DNA from: Orientallactaga sibirica
Taxonomy: Eukaryota; Chordata; Mammalia; Rodentia; Dipodidae
Length of the DNA: 64,000 nt
NCBI GenBank assembly: GCA_036365145.1
Contig: JAEOAD010000030.1
Coordinates: forward strand, 11,160,501-11,224,500
Reading direction: 5' to 3'
In this document: in pieces, positions 43,960 through 58,591 of the stretch
How the letters are laid out: the number at the start of each line of letters is the position of its first letter
Position numbering within the stretch: position 1 is the first letter of the stretch
Position numbers and translations under genes: made by a program
The notes under the pieces: model-generated
Database searches by the model: none
Seen by the model: the letters and a program-made list of their open reading frames with translations, nothing else
Told to the model about the DNA's origin: nothing

Positions 43960-45179
43960 ACTTAAACAAGAGACAAACGCACTGAACTGCAAGGTGATGA
44001 GCAAGATGTTCTGCTTAAGTTGGATACACAGGTCTACACTTAAACCCTGGGATACAGTAGTAAATGCTTAACAAATGTGTACTGAATGAATACATCAATG
44101 CCCTCTGTGTGGCTGCTTCCTTCTGCTCTGACCTCTGGCAATTTTGTAACAGTTCCTAGCCTTCAGACTGCTCACCTTGATTTCTGAACTCTAACCTGCC
44201 AGCCTTGTATAAATACATCCCCTCCTCTTCTGTTCTCCTGGCACCCAACTGGTGACCTCTGCTCTACTGAAGTCTTCAGTCTTTGAGTGACACAAGCTGC
44301 GGCTCAGTAAACACCTGAATGTGTCTGCCTGGATCAGTAAGCACAAAATGCAGTAACTATTTCGAATGGACAAATGAAAATTATCAAATAGAGAAAGAAC
44401 GGAGTATAGAGTTAAAAACCATTGCACTCACACCAGGGAAAGAAACAGCAGTATTTGAAAATCCCCCATGTTGTTTAAACTGTCTTAAAAAAAAAAAAAA
44501 AAAAAAGGTAAGGAAAATTAAAGCTCTCATTAATATACTGTAAAAAAAAATAATTGCAATCAATTTCCTGGGGTTAGATAGCGTCTCCCCAGTCCTGGCT
44601 GCCTGTGAAGAAGCAAATAGAGCCAAGGCTTCGACCTTCTCTGAGAAGCTCAGGCGCTGATCAGCAAGAAGGCATCAGCTGACAGACATTCTGCCTGGGA
44701 TGCGAGCTGAAATTCCATTAAGAGCAGAGCGGTACATTAAGCCTTTCCGAGGCTTTTAAGTCCCGAGAGATGTGAAAGGGGCCAATGAAGGAGTGTCCTA
44801 TGTCTTAGACGTCATCCGGTTGGGGTGTCTCTGCGTAACATACAGCTAACAGAAAAGCAACATGCCCACGTACGCAGGAAGAACAAGTACCCATCTGGTG
44901 GTGGCTCCTACATTCAGCCTGTTCTGGTAGCACTGAGTGCTGAGAGTATAAATAATTCTCCTAACAGATTGAATGATCTAAAGATTGAATAAAGGGATGT
45001 GGTGACAGGAGCTTGCGGGACTCTGAGGCAGTGTCAGCATCAAGTGACGTTCCTCATATTTATTTGGGAGAATCGTAATTTATTTGCCACGGCGCAGGGC
45101 TCTAGAGGCCCACACCCAGGGAGTGAGCTATGGTGGGTGATGTCGTGACCTGGAAGAATGGCCTGAAATCCCTTGGCCA
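43960..45179. promoter_or_regulatory. Upstream region of Slc25a4
   Basis: Mostly single-copy DNA before the CpG island, with a short poly(A) at 44487. It holds a TATAAATA at 44947-44954, a near-CRE GACGTCA at 44808-44814, a TGACGT half-site at 45045-45050 and a CCAAT at about 44782. These are motif matches only. Confidence 0.4.
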
Positions 45180-45283
45180 GAAGCGCGCGCGTCCCGAGGA
45201 GGCTGAGGTTAAAGAAAGCCTTTTCGGAGGCCGCGGGTCCCTTGTCTGTGCCCGGGTCGGCCCCAGGCTAAGCCTTCTCGGGC

Positions 45284-45291
45284 TATAAATA
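45284..45291 (+). promoter_or_regulatory. Upstream TATA-like box
   Basis: TATAAATA about 250 bp before the proximal TATA box and also inside the CpG island. It could serve an alternative start or be chance. Confidence 0.3.
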
Positions 45292-45474
45292 CAACGCTGC
45301 AGTGACACGGTGTTCCCTGTACGCACCGGGACAGATAACATGAATTTGCCCTTTAAATGTCCCAAGCTGCAGGCACAGCCCCCAGCCCATCCCCACTCCC
45401 CGGAAGCGCCTTCGCCCCCAATGCCCTCTGCAGAGGAGGGGGGATGGAGAGGGGGTGTCCAGGCACCCGCCCAG

Positions 45475-45479
45475 CCAAT
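45475..45479 (+). promoter_or_regulatory. CCAAT box of Slc25a4
   Basis: CCAAT within 'cccagccaatgcgg', about 60 bp before the TATA box and so about 90 bp before the likely start site, the usual place for an NF-Y site. Confidence 0.65.
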
Positions 45480-45536
45480 GCGGCAGTGCGCGCGGCCGCG
45501 GGGCCCTCCTCCTCTCGCGAGAGACTGCGCCGGGGA

Positions 45537-45542
45537 TATAAG
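45537..45542 (+). promoter_or_regulatory. TATA box of Slc25a4
   Basis: TATAAG in 'ggggatataagcgg'. Transcription should start about 30 bp on, near 45566, giving a 5' UTR of about 120 bases with no upstream ATG. The ANT1 gene is known for a TATA and CCAAT promoter, unlike many housekeeping mitochondrial genes. Confidence 0.75.
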
Positions 45543-45565
45543 CGGTCCCGCGGGCGAGGCAAGCG

Positions 45566-45684
45566 GCCCCTCCGCGTTGCAGCGCGCTAGAACGGAGACG
45601 GGGTGGCGGTGCCTGGTCGTGGCGTAGGCAATAGCGAGAGCAAAAGCGCGGCTTCTTGCAGGCTGTGTGCGCCCAGCAGTCATC
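45566..45684 (+). other. Slc25a4 5' UTR (inferred)
   Basis: Start inferred from the TATA box. GC-rich, without an upstream ATG. A CAG at 45658-45660 ('cttcttgcag') looks like a splice acceptor by chance; I see no reason to place an intron here. Confidence 0.5.
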
Positions 45685-49480
<3,796 letters not shown>

Positions 49481-49572
49481 TATAATGAAAATCAAAGTTC
49501 ACTGATTCACAGCGGACTTGGTTCACAAGTTCACAGATCCATTATGTGGTTTAATAAGACTATTTTTAGGGA

Positions 49573-49578
49573 AATAAA
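49573..49578 (+). terminator. Possible early polyadenylation signal
   Basis: AATAAA in 'gggaaataaaaagac', about 95 bases after the stop. A second one is at 49692-49697 ('cacaataaatag'). Either could give a short 3' UTR. Confidence 0.35.
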
Positions 49579-49772
49579 AAGACAGATGTTGGATAAACCC
49601 AGATCATAAAGAATACCTCAGAAAAATGCATCATTGAGTGTTCATTAAACCACAAATGTATTTTGTATTTATTTTACATTTAAACTCCCACAATAAATAG
49701 AAAATAACTTATCATACTTGTACAATTAACTGAAGAACTAATCATGAAAAAAATAACTGAATGTGAATCATC

Positions 49773-49778
49773 AATAAA
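49773..49778 (+). terminator. Likely main polyadenylation signal of Slc25a4
   Basis: AATAAA in 'atcaataaagactac', with cleavage expected about 15-25 bases on and a T/G-rich stretch ('ctctgttttactg') after it. It gives a 3' UTR of about 315 bases. Confidence 0.65.
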
Positions 49779-49815
49779 GACTACTTAATACCTACTCTGT
49801 TTTACTGAAATCTTT

Positions 49816-50033
49816 TTTTTATTAATATTTTCATTTATTTGTTTGAGAGATAAAGAGGCACAGAGAGAGAGAGAGAGAGAGAGAATGGGCGTGCCAGGGC
49901 CTCCAGCCACTGCAAACCAACTCCAGACACATGTGCCACCTTGTGCATCTGGCTTACATGGATCCTGGGGAATCAAACCTGGGTTCTTTGGCTTTGCAGG
50001 CAAGTGTCTTAACTGCTAAGTCATCTCTTCAGC
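49816..50033 (-). repeat. B2-like SINE, subfamily 1
   Basis: Reverse copy with GA-rich part at 49861-49884 and 'aagtcatctcttcagccc' at the head, just behind the Slc25a4 3' end. Confidence 0.88.
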
Positions 50034-50079
50034 CCTACTGAAATCTTACTAACTGTTAACAATTAAAAATAAGATAATA

Positions 50080-50238
50080 GCCGGGTGTGGTGGTGCATGC
50101 CTTTAATCCCAGCACTCCGGAGGCAGAGGTAGGATCACCATGAGTTCGAGGCCACCCTGAGACTACAGAGTGAATTCCAGGTCAGCCTGGGCTAGAGTAA
50201 GACCCTACCTTGAAAAACCAAAAAAAAAAAAAAAAAAA
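50080..50238 (+). repeat. B1 SINE, young
   Basis: 'gccgggtgtggtggtgcatg' to 'agaccctaccttgaaaaacc' with an A tail. AAGATAATA at 50071-50079 and 50239-50247 is the target duplication. Confidence 0.92.
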
Positions 50239-50264
50239 AAGATAATAATTGTCTGGTTTTTAAA

Positions 50265-50455
50265 TTTTTATTTATTTGCAAACAGAGAGGGGGCAGAAAG
50301 AATGGGCATGCCAGGGCCTCCTGCCATTGCAAATGAACTCCAGATGCATGTGCCATTTCGTGCATCTGGCTTTACATGGGTATTGGGGAATCAATCCCAG
50401 GCTTTAAGGCTTTGGAAGCAAGTGCCTTTAACCACTGAACCATCTCCCCAGCCCC
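50265..50455 (-). repeat. B2-like SINE, diverged
   Basis: Reverse copy: 'ttatttgcaaacagagaggg', 'gcaaatgaactccagatgc', 'aaccatctccccagcccc'. Confidence 0.82.
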
Positions 50456-50957
50456 CATTAATACCTGTTTTCTAAAATGACTCATTTATCAGTGACCGTG
50501 CTTCTTCTATATGGCATACTTTATAATACTTATGTTATCTGAGTTTTTCAAACCATCTTTATCTTACCACACAGCACTGCTATAGGCTTGACAGTAGAAA
50601 CATGGAACATAATCCCACTGATTTTATGTACTTTGATTTGGTCTTTAGGAACCCCAAGTTTCTGTAAGCTTCAAGTCACAGTGGCAAGCATCATGCATGT
50701 TTAGGAAGTATTCTGTTTTTCATCTCTGTTACTAACTGTAATAATCACTGAAAGATCAGTTGTCTCAGTTTGGGCTGGTATAACAAAAGTGCCATAGACT
50801 GGTTTTATAAAACAGAGACACATCTTTCACCGTTTAGAAGGCTCTAAGTCCAAGATCAAGCCATTGGAATGGTTGAGCTGTGGCGAGAAGCTTCTTCTGA
50901 CTTGTGGTATCTTCACATGGGAGACAGCAAGGGGTCTCTGGGGTCCTTCTGGAAGGG

Positions 50958-51303
50958 CATGTTGCAGTCAGGTTTTCATTGCTGGCAGAAATCATCTGAC
51001 CAAGAGCAGCTTCTGGGGAAAAGGGTTTATTTTGCCTTACAGACTCAAGGGGAAGCTCCATGATGGCAGGGGAAAAAAATGGCACAAGCAGAGGGTGGAC
51101 ATCACCCCGTGGCCAACATAAGGTGGACAATAGAAGAGAGTGTGCCAACCACTGGCAAGGGAACACTGGCTATAATACCCATAAGCCCACCCCCAACAAA
51201 CACACTGCCTCCAGGAGACATTAATTCCCAAATCTATATCAGCTGGGAACCTAACAGCCCAAACACCTAAATTTATGGGAGTCACCTGAATCAAACCACC
51301 ACA
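50958..51303 (-). mobile_element. MaLR-type LTR (3' LTR of a reverse element)
   Basis: TGTTGCAGTCAGG...CCACCACA, about 346 bp, close to the LTRs at 41330 and 56085. Internal sequence of the same element follows on its right. Confidence 0.85.
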
Positions 51304-52475
51304 TTCTGCTTCTGATCCCCATAAACTGATAACTATGATGTAAAATGGAACACATTAAGTCCAACTTTAAACATACCTATTGTTTTTATCCCAATGATGT
51401 TCAAACATTCCCATATTCCAAGATCTTTTAACTGAGCCATAATACCAAATGAATCCACACACACACACACACACACAAAAAAAAACCATTATGGCACGGA
51501 AATAAACATTCACACTGCAAAAAATGGCAATGGGCATAACAAAGAGATATTAAACCAATACAAGATTTAAAACAACCAGGGCAAACATCAAACTTGGTAG
51601 CTCCAACTCCAACAACTCTAGTCAATGACAAGTCTCCAGGTCCAGTAATTCTAACCGGCAACAAGTCTCTGGAGTTCCAATTCCACCCCTCCAGTTAGGC
51701 TACTCACAGTCCTGGAAAACTTCATCCGGGGCCAGCAGCTCTCCTTAGCAGCCATCTCATGGTCCCAGCATCTCCACTGGGTCTCCACTACAACCCAAGG
51801 TCCATCCTCATGGCTCCATTGGCTCTCCATGCAGGCATCTAGCAAACCTGCTTCACCCTGCCCATGTCCATTTCCAAAACAAGACCGCGCTGCAAATTCA
51901 ATGACCCTCTCTTTCTTGCATTACTTATACTCCATAATACCAGGTGGGGTGCCATTTTGTTAATCCAGGGGGTAATAAAGCAGACTTTAAAGAATAGGAC
52001 ATTCATTGAGCACTCAGCCCCCTTCAAAAGAGTCTACATTCTTCCTGTTGCCCCAGGGCAGGTCAGCTGGCCCAATCTCAAGAAAGTTGCAATCTCTCAT
52101 ATATTTGCAGCTGAACAGGCAGAAGTTTCAGCCCAAAGATTTCGTTTCTGTGCCATAGCCCTCTGCTCACACTAGTCCATTTCTATGCAAAGCAACCCTG
52201 CACAAATTTTCAGGACAGGCATAACTGCAAGCCTCTCACACAAAATTCTAGCCCAGTCCAAGTAAAGCTCTTTCTCACCCTCATAAGCCAAACCTCACAG
52301 TCTATAGTTCTTACTGCATTCAGGTCTTTTAACTCTTGATGGAATAGTCCATCAAGCTGTACTTACAGCACTGCAAGGCATCTCTTAGGCCAAGGTTTCA
52401 AATGCTTCCACATTCCTCTTAAAAATCAGCTCCAAAAGGCCACAGCCTTTTGGCTAGCAACAAATGATCCCACTC
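51304..52475 (-). mobile_element. MaLR-type internal region, reverse, lacking second LTR
   Basis: Non-coding interior with blocks shared in order with 58060-60054: 'ttaagtccaactttaaac', 'aatagtccatcaagctgt' and 'acagcactgcaaggc' against 'aatggtccatcaagctct' and 'atagcactgcaaggc'. A CA microsatellite is at about 51458-51476. It stops before the primer-binding end at a B1; the 5' LTR is lost. No protein-coding frame survives. Confidence 0.75.
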
Positions 52476-52477
52476 TT

Positions 52478-52572
52478 TGAGGTGGGGTCTCACTAGTCCA
52501 AGCTGAGCTGAAATTCACTATGTAATCTCAGGGTGGCCTCAAACTCGTGGCACTCTTCCTACCTCTGCCTCC
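52478..52572 (-). repeat. B1 SINE, partial
   Basis: 'gaggtggggtctcactagtcc' to 'cttcctacctctgcctccc'; the head is missing. It ends the MaLR interior. Confidence 0.75.
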
Positions 52573-52574
52573 CA

Positions 52575-53445
52575 AATTTATTTTTGTTCTTACTTGTTTC
52601 TAATTTCATTGTAGTAGATATCTAGATGGAAAGAAAAAGCTGAAAATGGGGCTGCAAGAAGATAGCTCTTAATCCTATGTCCTCAAGGTTAGGTAGCAAG
52701 TGTGTGCTGTTAGAGACCTTTCAGGTATACTAGTTTGCATTCTGGAATACTAATGATCTGAATTCTGTTGCTGAGATAAAGCAGTGCAGACTAGCAGGGA
52801 AAGCATCTTTTACCACTGAGCAATTTCCTCAGCTCCCCACAGTATTTTCAAACCTAAGGGTTTATTTAAAGTGTCAGGGTGGGCATGCAATGCATTTGGG
52901 GACTGACTGTAGTGGATGAAGAGTGGGTCATCCCAGTCTGACCAACAGTCACATTGTTTTCTAGTCTAATTGTCCTCCTTTGCCATGCAGTGGGGAGAGA
53001 AGAACAATCCATAGGTATTAAATAGTGCACCTTACCTGCAGTCTGTATGTTGGCTCCCCCCACCCTGAGTTTAAATGTCTCCAGTGCTTTTTCTTAGTAC
53101 CACTAGCCACATTCACAAGGAACCCCTCGAACAAAGCCTTAGTCTCCAGTAGAATGCTGTGACCCAGACGTTCCCTTCATTGTGCTACCACCATGCCACC
53201 ACTGTTATGCTAGAGGCACTGAGATGTTGAAGTGAAAACTTAGAACTGAATGTCAGATTCTTTCATAGTACCTCCCCAGGAATTTCTCACTCCACTTCCT
53301 CCATAGCACTCTCCGTGAGTATAGCCCTCCTCCCACCATCCCTAACATCTTTCTAACCATTTCATATTTTTAATGCACAAAAAAACTTACAGAACATTAA
53401 TACCTGAGTGATCCCTGTCAGACAGTAACTGGATCCAAAAAAGGA
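52575..53445. other. Single-copy sequence, no gene called
   Basis: No repeat recognised, no supported exon. A last exon of a downstream gene on the minus strand could in principle lie here, but I see no coding frame or matching signals. Confidence 0.4.
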
Positions 53446-53446
53446 G

Positions 53447-53618
53447 GATTAGGGAGAATGCTCAGTCATTAAAGACACCTGCTTCAAAGCCAGATGGACC
53501 AGTTTTGATTCCCCAGTAAGCATATAAAACCAAGTGTATGTGTCTGGAGTTCACTTTCAGCAGCAAAGGCTTTGACATATCTGTATCATCTACACCCTCT
53601 CAAGTAAATAAATTTTTA
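53447..53618 (+). repeat. B2-like SINE, old
   Basis: 'ctcagtcattaaagacacc', 'gccagatggaccagttttgattcc' and 'gtctggagttcactttcagc' follow the family order with many changes. Confidence 0.65.
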
Positions 53619-53859
53619 AAACAGGAAAAGTATCGATTCTTGTGCTGAAATTGCAATTAATCAGATGACTACTTCCATCATATCTCTGGTGATGCCTTAA
53701 ACACGCATATATTAATATGTGCTGCACAGCAGAAGAGAAAGTGGTCTGCAAAGCACAAGGAGCTCACAGCTTATGGCAAAGGCAAGTTTTCAGTAGTGAC
53801 ATCTTCAGTGTGGACTGTGGGTGTTGGACTAACTGGTTTGGGTCATAGAATGTAATGGA

Positions 53860-54625
53860 TAAAAATTGCTGACACTGCATGCAGTTCAATGGGAGAGAGA
53901 AAACACCAGTGAAGATACTCAATAGTAAACACTACAAGCTTTAAATTTGGCCAGCCAGGCCAAATGAGCCAATGGGTGCAATAGTGGCATGTCTGTTCTG
54001 GGGGAAACCAACCACTCCATGGGAGGGAATACATCCCTGATACTGAAAACCTACAATACGGGTAGTCATGAGCCCTAGGGGTGTAATGTTTGCTGGTGTC
54101 TGGCTAAATGTATATACTATTCTCACCAAACTGCCTAGTAAGCACTTCTCTTAATGTCCACACCCATATATTAATGCTACTCTCACTTTTGGTGAGAGAA
54201 GCTTCTCTTTTCAAATGGTGGTGACCTTGGGATGACTCAGAAGGCATCATGGTGCTGAGAAGAAGGGACAGAGGAGTGCTCAGCACTGAAACATCTCTAA
54301 CACACTTTCCAAGGCTCAGGGTCCATTGCGGAAAAGGGAAAGGAAAGAATGTAAGAGCCAAAGGAAGAGTAGGACTCCTTACAACGTGCTCTTTCAGACA
54401 CAAAATGGCCTGCATATCCATGACCTCACAGTGCCTGACACTACCTACACAAGACCATCATAATAGGGGGAGAAGATCATGACATCAAACTGAAAAGCGA
54501 GACTGACTGAGAGAGGGAGGGGATATGATGGAGAGTGGAGTTTCAAAGGGGAAAGTGGGGAGAGGGAGGGAAGTACCATGGGACATTGTCTACAATTAAG
54601 GAAGTTGTCAATAAAAAATAAAAAA
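53860..54625 (+). mobile_element. 5'-truncated L1, 3' UTR
   Basis: A near-mirror of the reverse copy at 5390-6480 ('ctgcatgcagttcaatggg', 'atggtggtgaccttgggatg', 'gacattgtctacaattaagg'). It ends 'gttgtcaataaaaaataaaa', where AATAAA can serve as the L1 polyadenylation signal. Confidence 0.82.
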
Positions 54626-54626
54626 T

Positions 54627-54776
54627 TTAGCCAGCACTCGGGAGGCAGAGGTAGGAAGATCACCATGAGTTCAAGGCCACCCTGAGATACATAGTTAATT
54701 CCAGGTCAGCCTGGACCAGAGTGAGACCCTACCTTGAAAAACCAAAAATAATAATAATAATAAAATAAAAATAAAT
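54627..54776 (+). repeat. B1 SINE, head deleted
   Basis: Starts 'agccagcactcgggaggcag', so the 'gggcgtggtggcgcacgcc' part of the Pol III promoter is gone; the rest is intact with an (AAT)n tail. Confidence 0.85.
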
Positions 54777-54847
54777 AATAAATTTAAAGAATACTCTAAA
54801 AAAATGCTAGCTGCTTTAAATTCAAATGTTGTGTCCAAGATTTTTCT

Positions 54848-55046
54848 AAAAAATATTTTTTATTTGAGGGGGAAAGAGATAGAGAGAGGAAGAGATTGGG
54901 TGTGCTAGGGCCTCCAGCCACTACAAACAAACTCCAGACACATGGGACCCCTTGTGCATCTGGCTTACATGAGGGCTGGGGAAATGAATCTGTGTCCTTT
55001 GGCTTTACAGGCAAGTACCTTAACCACTAAGCCATCTCCCTAGCCC
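54848..55046 (-). repeat. B2-like SINE, subfamily 1
   Basis: Reverse copy: 'ttttatttgagggggaaag' to 'aagccatctccctagccc'. Confidence 0.85.
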
Positions 55047-55139
55047 TCAGATAAGATGTTATAATGTCTACCACACCATTAATTCCTTGTTTTTCTGCTT
55101 TTCCTAAACAGCACAGATTTTACCAATTCATGATAAAAC

Positions 55140-55590
55140 ACAGTTGATCTTCATCATTAGATTCCACACCTATAAATGGGTCTTCCTGCTAAAATTTATT
55201 TGTAACATTTCTGCAGTCATTCTCAAGACAATGGATGTTTTGCCTTGTCACTTCAGCTCCCATGCAGAAGTAATCCTTTCACAGCCTACTAAGTGTAACA
55301 GTTTCAAACTGTTGCATGTTCTTGGTAATCTGGCTCCTAAACACAGTGTTGATGAGCTGCCTAGGATTCCTAAACCCAAGAAGGCTAAACTGCATAGATA
55401 TATGGTTAGATAAGCTTCCTTTAGGCACTGCTGTTGGCTATGAGTTAAATAGAAACCCATCAAACAAGATTATGAATTCACCAATTAAGGACAACACTGG
55501 GACTAGACACACATGGGAACTATGTATTTCCACTGGAAACAATGGTTCAACATTTGCATTGACTTTATAGTATGTATCTATACCATGAAT
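55140..55590 (+). mobile_element. Tigger-type (pogo) DNA transposon fossil
   Basis: 'acagttgatcttcatcatt', 'ctaaaatttatttgtaac', 'gcctaggattcctaaaccc', 'aagaaggctaaactgc', 'gttagataagcttcc', 'gctgttggctatgag' and 'aatggttcaacatttgc' follow the order I remember for mammalian Tigger ends and the first transposase codons (a Pro-Lys-x-Lys-Lys-Ala stretch). It is old, short and broken, and encodes nothing. Confidence 0.6.
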
Positions 55591-55629
55591 GATTTTGTGT
55601 GTGGGGGTGTGGAGGGTGTCCAGCTCCAC

Positions 55630-55705
55630 ATTCTACCTTGAACTTGCTATTCTTCTGACTCTGCCCGAAGCCACCCTAAGTGCAGGGATTACAGGTGTAT
55701 GCATA
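55630..55705 (-). repeat. B1 SINE fragment, old
   Basis: 'accttgaacttgctattc', 'gactctgcccgaagccacc' and 'agtgcagggattacagg' keep a reverse B1 order. Confidence 0.45.
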
Positions 55706-56084
55706 GTAAGAACTACATAAAAACAAAAGACTAGACAGGCTGTTTGAAATTGTTGAACTGCAGCATTTTGTAAGAAAGACTTTATAATCATTAAAATGAG
55801 ATAAAAACAGCAAATAACCAAGAGCCTGTCACCTTAGGTTCAAAACACAGAAACCAGTAGGTCATCAGAAGCAAAAGCCAAGGGATGAAGACTTGAGGTA
55901 ATCAATGTGTCATCATGATACACTTGAAAATTATTTCGTTGCAAGAGAGTGATATGACATGGCCAAATTTCCACTGTAAAGTTGGGCAGTAGTAGGGAGT
56001 ATAGACTGGGGGGCAAGGAAACAGTAATGGAAGTGAAGGACTATTATGGCCACTGGTCGCGGACCAAGTATTCAGAAACATGAG
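55706..56084. other. Intergenic DNA, no gene seen
   Basis: No repeat or gene recognised. Confidence 0.4.
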
Positions 56085-56580
56085 TGTGGTGGTTTGATTC
56101 AGATATCCCCCATAAACTTAGGTGTTCTGAGATTTGGGAATTAACGCCTCATAGAGGCAGTGTATTGTTGGGGGCAGGCTTATGGTTATTATAGCCAGTG
56201 TCCCCTTGCCAGTGTTTGGCACACTCTGTTGTTCCTATAGTCCACCTGATGATGATGGCCAGGAGGTGATGTCCACCCTCTGCTCATGCCATCGTTTTTT
56301 TTTTTTTTTTTCCGAGGTACGGTCTCACTCTGGCTCAGGCTGACCTGGAATTCACTCTAGTCTCAGGGTGGCCTTGAACTCTCATCAATCCTCCTACCTC
56401 TGCCTCCCGAGTGCTGGGATTAAAGGCATGCGCCACCACGCCCGGCTTCATGCCATCGTTTTTCCCTGCCATCATGGAGCTTCCCTTAAGTCTGTAAGTC
56501 AAAATAACATCCCCTTTTTTCCCCCAAAGCTGCTCTTGATCGGGTGATTTCTACCAGCAATGCAAACCTGACTGGGGCCT
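56085..56580 (+). mobile_element. MaLR-type solo LTR, split by a B1
   Basis: TGTGGTGGTTTGATTC... ending near 'gcaaacctgactggggcc'; it is the sense version of the LTRs at 41330 and 50958. Its own length without the B1 is about 330 bp. The right end has changed from the usual CTGCAACA. Confidence 0.82.
56295..56447 (-). repeat. B1 SINE inside a MaLR LTR
   Basis: Reverse copy from poly(T) to 'ccaccacgcccggc'. TCATGCCATCG at 56284-56294 and 56448-56458 is the target duplication. Confidence 0.93.
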
Positions 56581-56959
56581 GTGGGGAACATTTTATATCC
56601 AAACCACAATAGCTTCCATTTTAGTTGGGGCCCCAGAGAGTAAGAAAGTTTGGTCCTTACAGTCATTGATGCCAACCTTCAGATCATCTCAAATCCTTAG
56701 TTATGGTGTCCTAAGACTTTGAGTACCTCTGCTGTGTGCCAGATGCAAAGGTACACCTTACTCAGAAGAAACTATTACCCAGAGCAGAGGCCAACAGTCT
56801 TTTTCTCTAGAAGACCAGGTAGTAAATACTTTAGGATGCTGGCCAGACACAGATGGTCTTTCATGTTAACCAACCAGCAGTGTCCCTGCACAAACATCTC
56901 TAGACAAGGGCAGTAGTTTAAATAGATTATGTCCCAATATATTTAGCTTTATTAAACTT
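56581..56959. other. Intergenic DNA, no gene seen
   Basis: No gene recognised. Confidence 0.4.
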
Positions 56960-57266
56960 CCTTGAATTTCAGCTACTTGGCTGGAGCAGATATCATAGGG
57001 CAGATCCTAGGGGATAGCCCTAAGGTGTGGGGGTGTATCTGGAAGTCCAGTCTAAAGATATGCAAAGTGCCTGAGCTTTGCCTGCTGTTCCTGAACTGTG
57101 CTTGCTTGCTTTTTGGTGGTGGTTTTTCTCTCTGTGGAAGTGAGGCCACCTTCTACCATTATGGAACTTCCCCTGGATCTGTAAGCTTCAAATAAATCCC
57201 TTCTTCCCCCCATCAACTGTGTCTGGTCTGGAGGTTCATCACAGCAACATGAGGCTGTCTGCTACA
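56960..57266 (+). mobile_element. MaLR (ORR1/MT-like) LTR, diverged
   Basis: 'tgtgcttgcttgc', 'tgtggaagtgaggccacc', 'atctgtaagcttcaaataaatccc' and 'ttcatcacagcaacatgagg' match the polyadenylation-side layout of ORR1/MT LTRs. Left end uncertain. Confidence 0.55.
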
Positions 57267-57268
57267 AG

Positions 57269-57585
57269 TGTTTAGCTGTTTCCATGCAACACTCCCTCCT
57301 GGAGGGAAGAGGGGAGTCCTTACCACTCAGGAAACTAACAAAAACTTCCAGGCTCAAGAAGTTCAGAAAATGAGAACCCACAAGGCCCCCCCCTCAAGGT
57401 TATAAAAGCAGTTATCAGTTGTTGGCAGAAGGAAAAAAAAATTTTTCAGTGGAGTTGCCTGAAAGCTAGACAGAGAACTCCAGCAAAGTAGCCTTTTTTG
57501 AGTTATTACTCATGCTGGAGTGGTCATCCATGTTTCTCTAAATAACCCCAACAAACACTGATTCAAGTCAGACCTGGGTGTAACA
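57269..57585 (+). mobile_element. Candidate LTR followed by a primer-binding-like site
   Basis: TGTTTAGC...GGTGTAACA, 317 bp, with a TATA box (TATAAAA, 57401-57407). 'tggtgccctatatgagg' at about 57604 resembles a retroviral tRNA primer-binding site of the TGGTGCC type. No interior or polyadenylation signal is seen, so the call is tentative. Confidence 0.4.
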
Positions 57586-57714
57586 GATGCTTCAGTCTGT
57601 CACTGGTGCCCTATATGAGGTGAACAGACATTTGCTCACATTTCCTCAGTCATGTGACAAGGCATAAAGGAGTAGCCATGGGTATGTCCCATAAAACTTT
57701 ATTACAGACTTATT

Positions 57715-58059
57715 TGAATACTATAGCAACTTCACACTGCTAGGATAAAACATCCAACCAGAAGCAGCTTAAGGGATTAAAGGGTTTATCTCAGGCTTCC
57801 AGTTTCAAGTGCAAGTTTCACCATGGTAGAAAAAGCATGGCAGGGCAGGAAGTGAGCTCACATCATGTCACATATCTGGGTAGAAGTTGTCTAAGTACTA
57901 GGCTTGAAGCTGGGTTAATAAACCTCAAGGTTCACCCCCAGTGACACATCTCCAGCAAGCCTGCACCTCCCCAACAACTGCCATATGGGAACTGAGTGAG
58001 GCTTAATCACAAACACATGAGGCTATGGGGGTCACTTTATATCAAAACCACCTACTACA
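57715..58059 (-). repeat. 3' LTR of the MaLR-type element
   Basis: 345 bp; 'ccagaagcagcttaaggg' and 'caaacacatgaggctatggg' are shared with the partner LTR at 60055-60386. Confidence 0.8.
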
Positions 58060-58309
58060 TTCCAAACCTGGGCCCCCATAGACCCACCATTGACCATCTC
58101 ATGCAATCACCAATGCAAAATGCATTCAGTCCAACTTCAAAAGTTCACATAGTCTTTAACACAGCCTCAACAGTTCAAAATTCCAAAGTCTCATCTGAGA
58201 GTCAAGACAGTCTCTTAACTATGAACCCTGTAAAATCAAAGCACAAGTTACAGACTTCCAACACATAAAAGATAAGTCCATTTTCCCATTTCAAAAAGGA
58301 GGAATTGGG

Positions 58310-58591
58310 GCTGGAGAGATGGCTTAGCAGTTAAGGCACCTGCCTGCTAAGCTTAAGATCACTGGTTCCAATCTCCAGCCGTTCCAATCTCCAGGTCCCA
58401 CGTTTAGCCAGATGCAAAGTGACGCAATGCCGCACTTGCCCACAAGGGGGCGCACACATCTGGATTTCGTTCTCAGCAGCTGAGAGACTGCTGGCACACC
58501 CATCTCTGACTCCCTCTCCCTCTCTGTCTGTCTGTCTCTCTGTGTGTCTCTCTCCAAAAATAAATAATAAAAATAATAAATTTTTTTTAAA
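58310..58591 (+). repeat. B2-like SINE, subfamily 2 with internal duplication
   Basis: 'ggttccaatctccagccg' is repeated as 'ttccaatctccagg', the same duplication as at 10664. The CTCF-like CCACAAGGGGGCGC lies at 58440-58453. AAAAAGGAGGAATTGGG (58293-58309) and AAAAAGGAGAAATTGGG (58592-58608) form the target duplication. Confidence 0.93.

Larger units (their letters stand above)
49481..49800 (+). other. Slc25a4 3' UTR (inferred)
   Basis: AT-rich region up to just past the last AATAAA. The end is inferred from the polyadenylation signal and the start of unrelated repeats at 49816. Confidence 0.65.

Noticed and set aside
44487..44510. Processed pseudogene ending in poly(A) at 44487
   Set aside because: The sequence before the A run matches no gene I know, and no target duplication is visible.
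45667..45684. Earlier start for Slc25a4 (GTG at 45667)
   Set aside because: It is not an ATG, and mammalian ANT1 starts at the Met corresponding to 45685, which gives the exact family length.
49541..53445. 3' end of the next gene (Cfap97 expected by synteny)
   Set aside because: No coding exon or clear reverse polyadenylation context was recognised; most of the interval is MaLR and SINE sequence.
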